DNA of 5,698 bases from assembly GCA_947174215.1 (NCBI GenBank), contig CAMWIB010000076.1, positions 1-5,698 of the forward strand, written 5' to 3'. The notes below the pieces were generated by a model. It saw only the letters and a list, made by a program, of their open reading frames with translations. It was not told the origin of the DNA and did no database searches. The position numbers and the translations under genes were made by a program. Origin of the DNA: an uncultured Clostridia bacterium (GTDB taxonomy: Bacteria > Bacillota > Clostridia > Christensenellales > CAG-917). Positions 5,288 to 5,698 of the stretch are shown here, one piece after another. The first letter of the stretch is position 1. Each line of letters begins with the position of its first letter.

Positions 5288-5317
5288 TAGTATTTTTCAA
5301 AAGGATAGGAATATACA
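5288..5317 (-). promoter_or_regulatory. Sigma-G/sigma-F-like promoter of spoVT
   Basis: On the minus strand TGTATA (5317-5312) and AATACTA (5294-5288) are separated by 17 bp. They fit the forespore sigma pattern (about GHATR, 17-18 bp, CATWMTA), with only the first -10 base off consensus. The start point would be near 5281, giving a leader of about 13 nt that carries the GGAGG. Bacillus spoVT is transcribed by sigma-G, which agrees. The motif is seen; sigma-factor use is inferred. Confidence 0.6.
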
Positions 5318-5380
5318 ACGAACAACTTTATAAATTTAATTCGCTAAATCGTAGCCAACTACTGATAAGCAAACTGATGA

Positions 5381-5409
5381 TTGATTTTTATGTATAAAGA
5401 CTATATAAT
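5381..5409 (+). promoter_or_regulatory. Sigma-A promoter of the rightward lipoprotein gene
   Basis: TTGATT (5381-5386) and a perfect TATAAT (5404-5409) are separated by 17 bp. Initiation near 5416 would give a leader of about 73 nt ending in AAGGAGG. The rest of the 5269-5488 intergenic stretch is very AT-rich and otherwise holds only the spoVT promoter and the palindrome at 5402-5415. Confidence 0.7.
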
Positions 5410-5415
5410 TATATA
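5402..5415. repeat. 14-bp perfect palindrome over the lipoprotein -10 box
   Basis: TATATAATTATATA is a perfect palindrome that contains the TATAAT of the rightward promoter and its mirror image. It might be an operator or just an AT-rich melting region; low complexity makes chance likely. Confidence 0.35.
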
Positions 5416-5488
5416 AACAAATGTGTTTACGCACTAATTAAATTAAATATTAAACCAATCAACTCATTTTGTATAAGGAGGTTGTGCT

Positions 5489-5698
5489 ATGAAAAAGAAA
5501 TCTTTATTTATAGTTTTCTCATTGATATTGATAATCGTATGTATGCTCGTATTCGTTGCGTGCGACAAAACCAATGTTGAAAATAATAATCAACCGTCAT
5601 CGGAATGGGGAGCTGTATATACTATGGACGCGGCATACGCTCGTGCGGCGGAGCTTGGATATGCAGGGACTCTTGAAGAATTTATCACTATGATAAGC
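5489..5698 (+). CDS. Putative surface lipoprotein, N-terminal part only (cut by window end)
   Basis: The first 70 codons are present with no stop before the window edge. The start ATG has an ideal AAGGAGG (5475-5481) spaced 7 nt. The product opens with KKK and a strongly hydrophobic stretch (residues 5-23). It ends in FVAC, a lipobox with Cys25 as the likely lipidated residue, followed by Asp and a polar Asn-rich linker (27-38). It should be exported by Sec, processed by signal peptidase II and anchored to the outer face of the membrane. Residues 40-70 form a module, AAYARAAELGYAGTLEEF and neighbours. It resembles the short AYxxAxxxGYxGTxEEFxxxIS segment I associate with clostridial surface and lipoproteins, where it often precedes collagen-like Gly-X-Y repeats. 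That continuation is a prediction, since it lies outside the window. Function is unknown. It has its own promoter and diverges from spoVT. Confidence 0.82.
   Translation, partial: MKKKSLFIVFSLILIIVCMLVFVACDKTNVENNNQPSSEWGAVYTMDAAYARAAELGYAGTLEEFITMIS

Overview
The window looks like chromosomal DNA from an endospore-forming member of the Firmicutes, probably an uncultured Clostridia-type gut or environmental lineage. The reasons are a SpoVT regulator, the gene order spoVT - flippase - mazG known from Bacillus, strong AGGAGG-type ribosome binding sites, AT-rich intergenic DNA with textbook sigma-A promoters, and a lipoprotein of a style common in Clostridia. The genus cannot be read from the sequence alone.

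Layout. Bases 1-90 are a compact divergent control region. A near-perfect TTGACA/TATAAT promoter fires leftward out of the window, and two identical 13-bp palindromes sit there, one inside the promoter spacer and one just before a small rightward XRE-type repressor gene (91-300). A bidirectional terminator (301-328) separates that gene from a long leftward run. In transcription order the run is spoVT (5268-4741), a 14-helix MOP-family flippase (4739-3132), mazG (3142-2081), a dusB-type tRNA dihydrouridine synthase (1883-960) and the tRNA ribose methyltransferase trmL (839-354). The first three genes are tightly packed (1-nt gap, then 11-nt overlap) and clearly co-transcribed. The mazG-dus gap (197 bp) and the dus-trmL gap (120 bp) are looser and full of inverted repeats. 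On the right, a rightward lipoprotein gene (5489 onward) is divergent from spoVT and cut by the window edge.

How the genes fit together. spoVT-flippase-mazG is a conserved sporulation/envelope/housekeeping block: a forespore regulator, a lipid-linked precursor flippase and a nucleotide-pool sanitiser. A sigma-G/F-like promoter can be read just ahead of spoVT. dus and trmL both modify tRNA and form the distal part of the same strand run.

The most unusual structure is non-coding. Two copies of a GC-rich hairpin element lie in opposite orientation on either side of dus, next to a string of four consecutive AT-rich palindromes downstream of mazG. The XRE operator arrangement at the left edge and the lipoprotein at the right edge are the other points worth following into the neighbouring sequence. 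I see no CRISPR array, tRNA, rRNA, transposase gene or clearly novel multi-gene defence system in the window itself.
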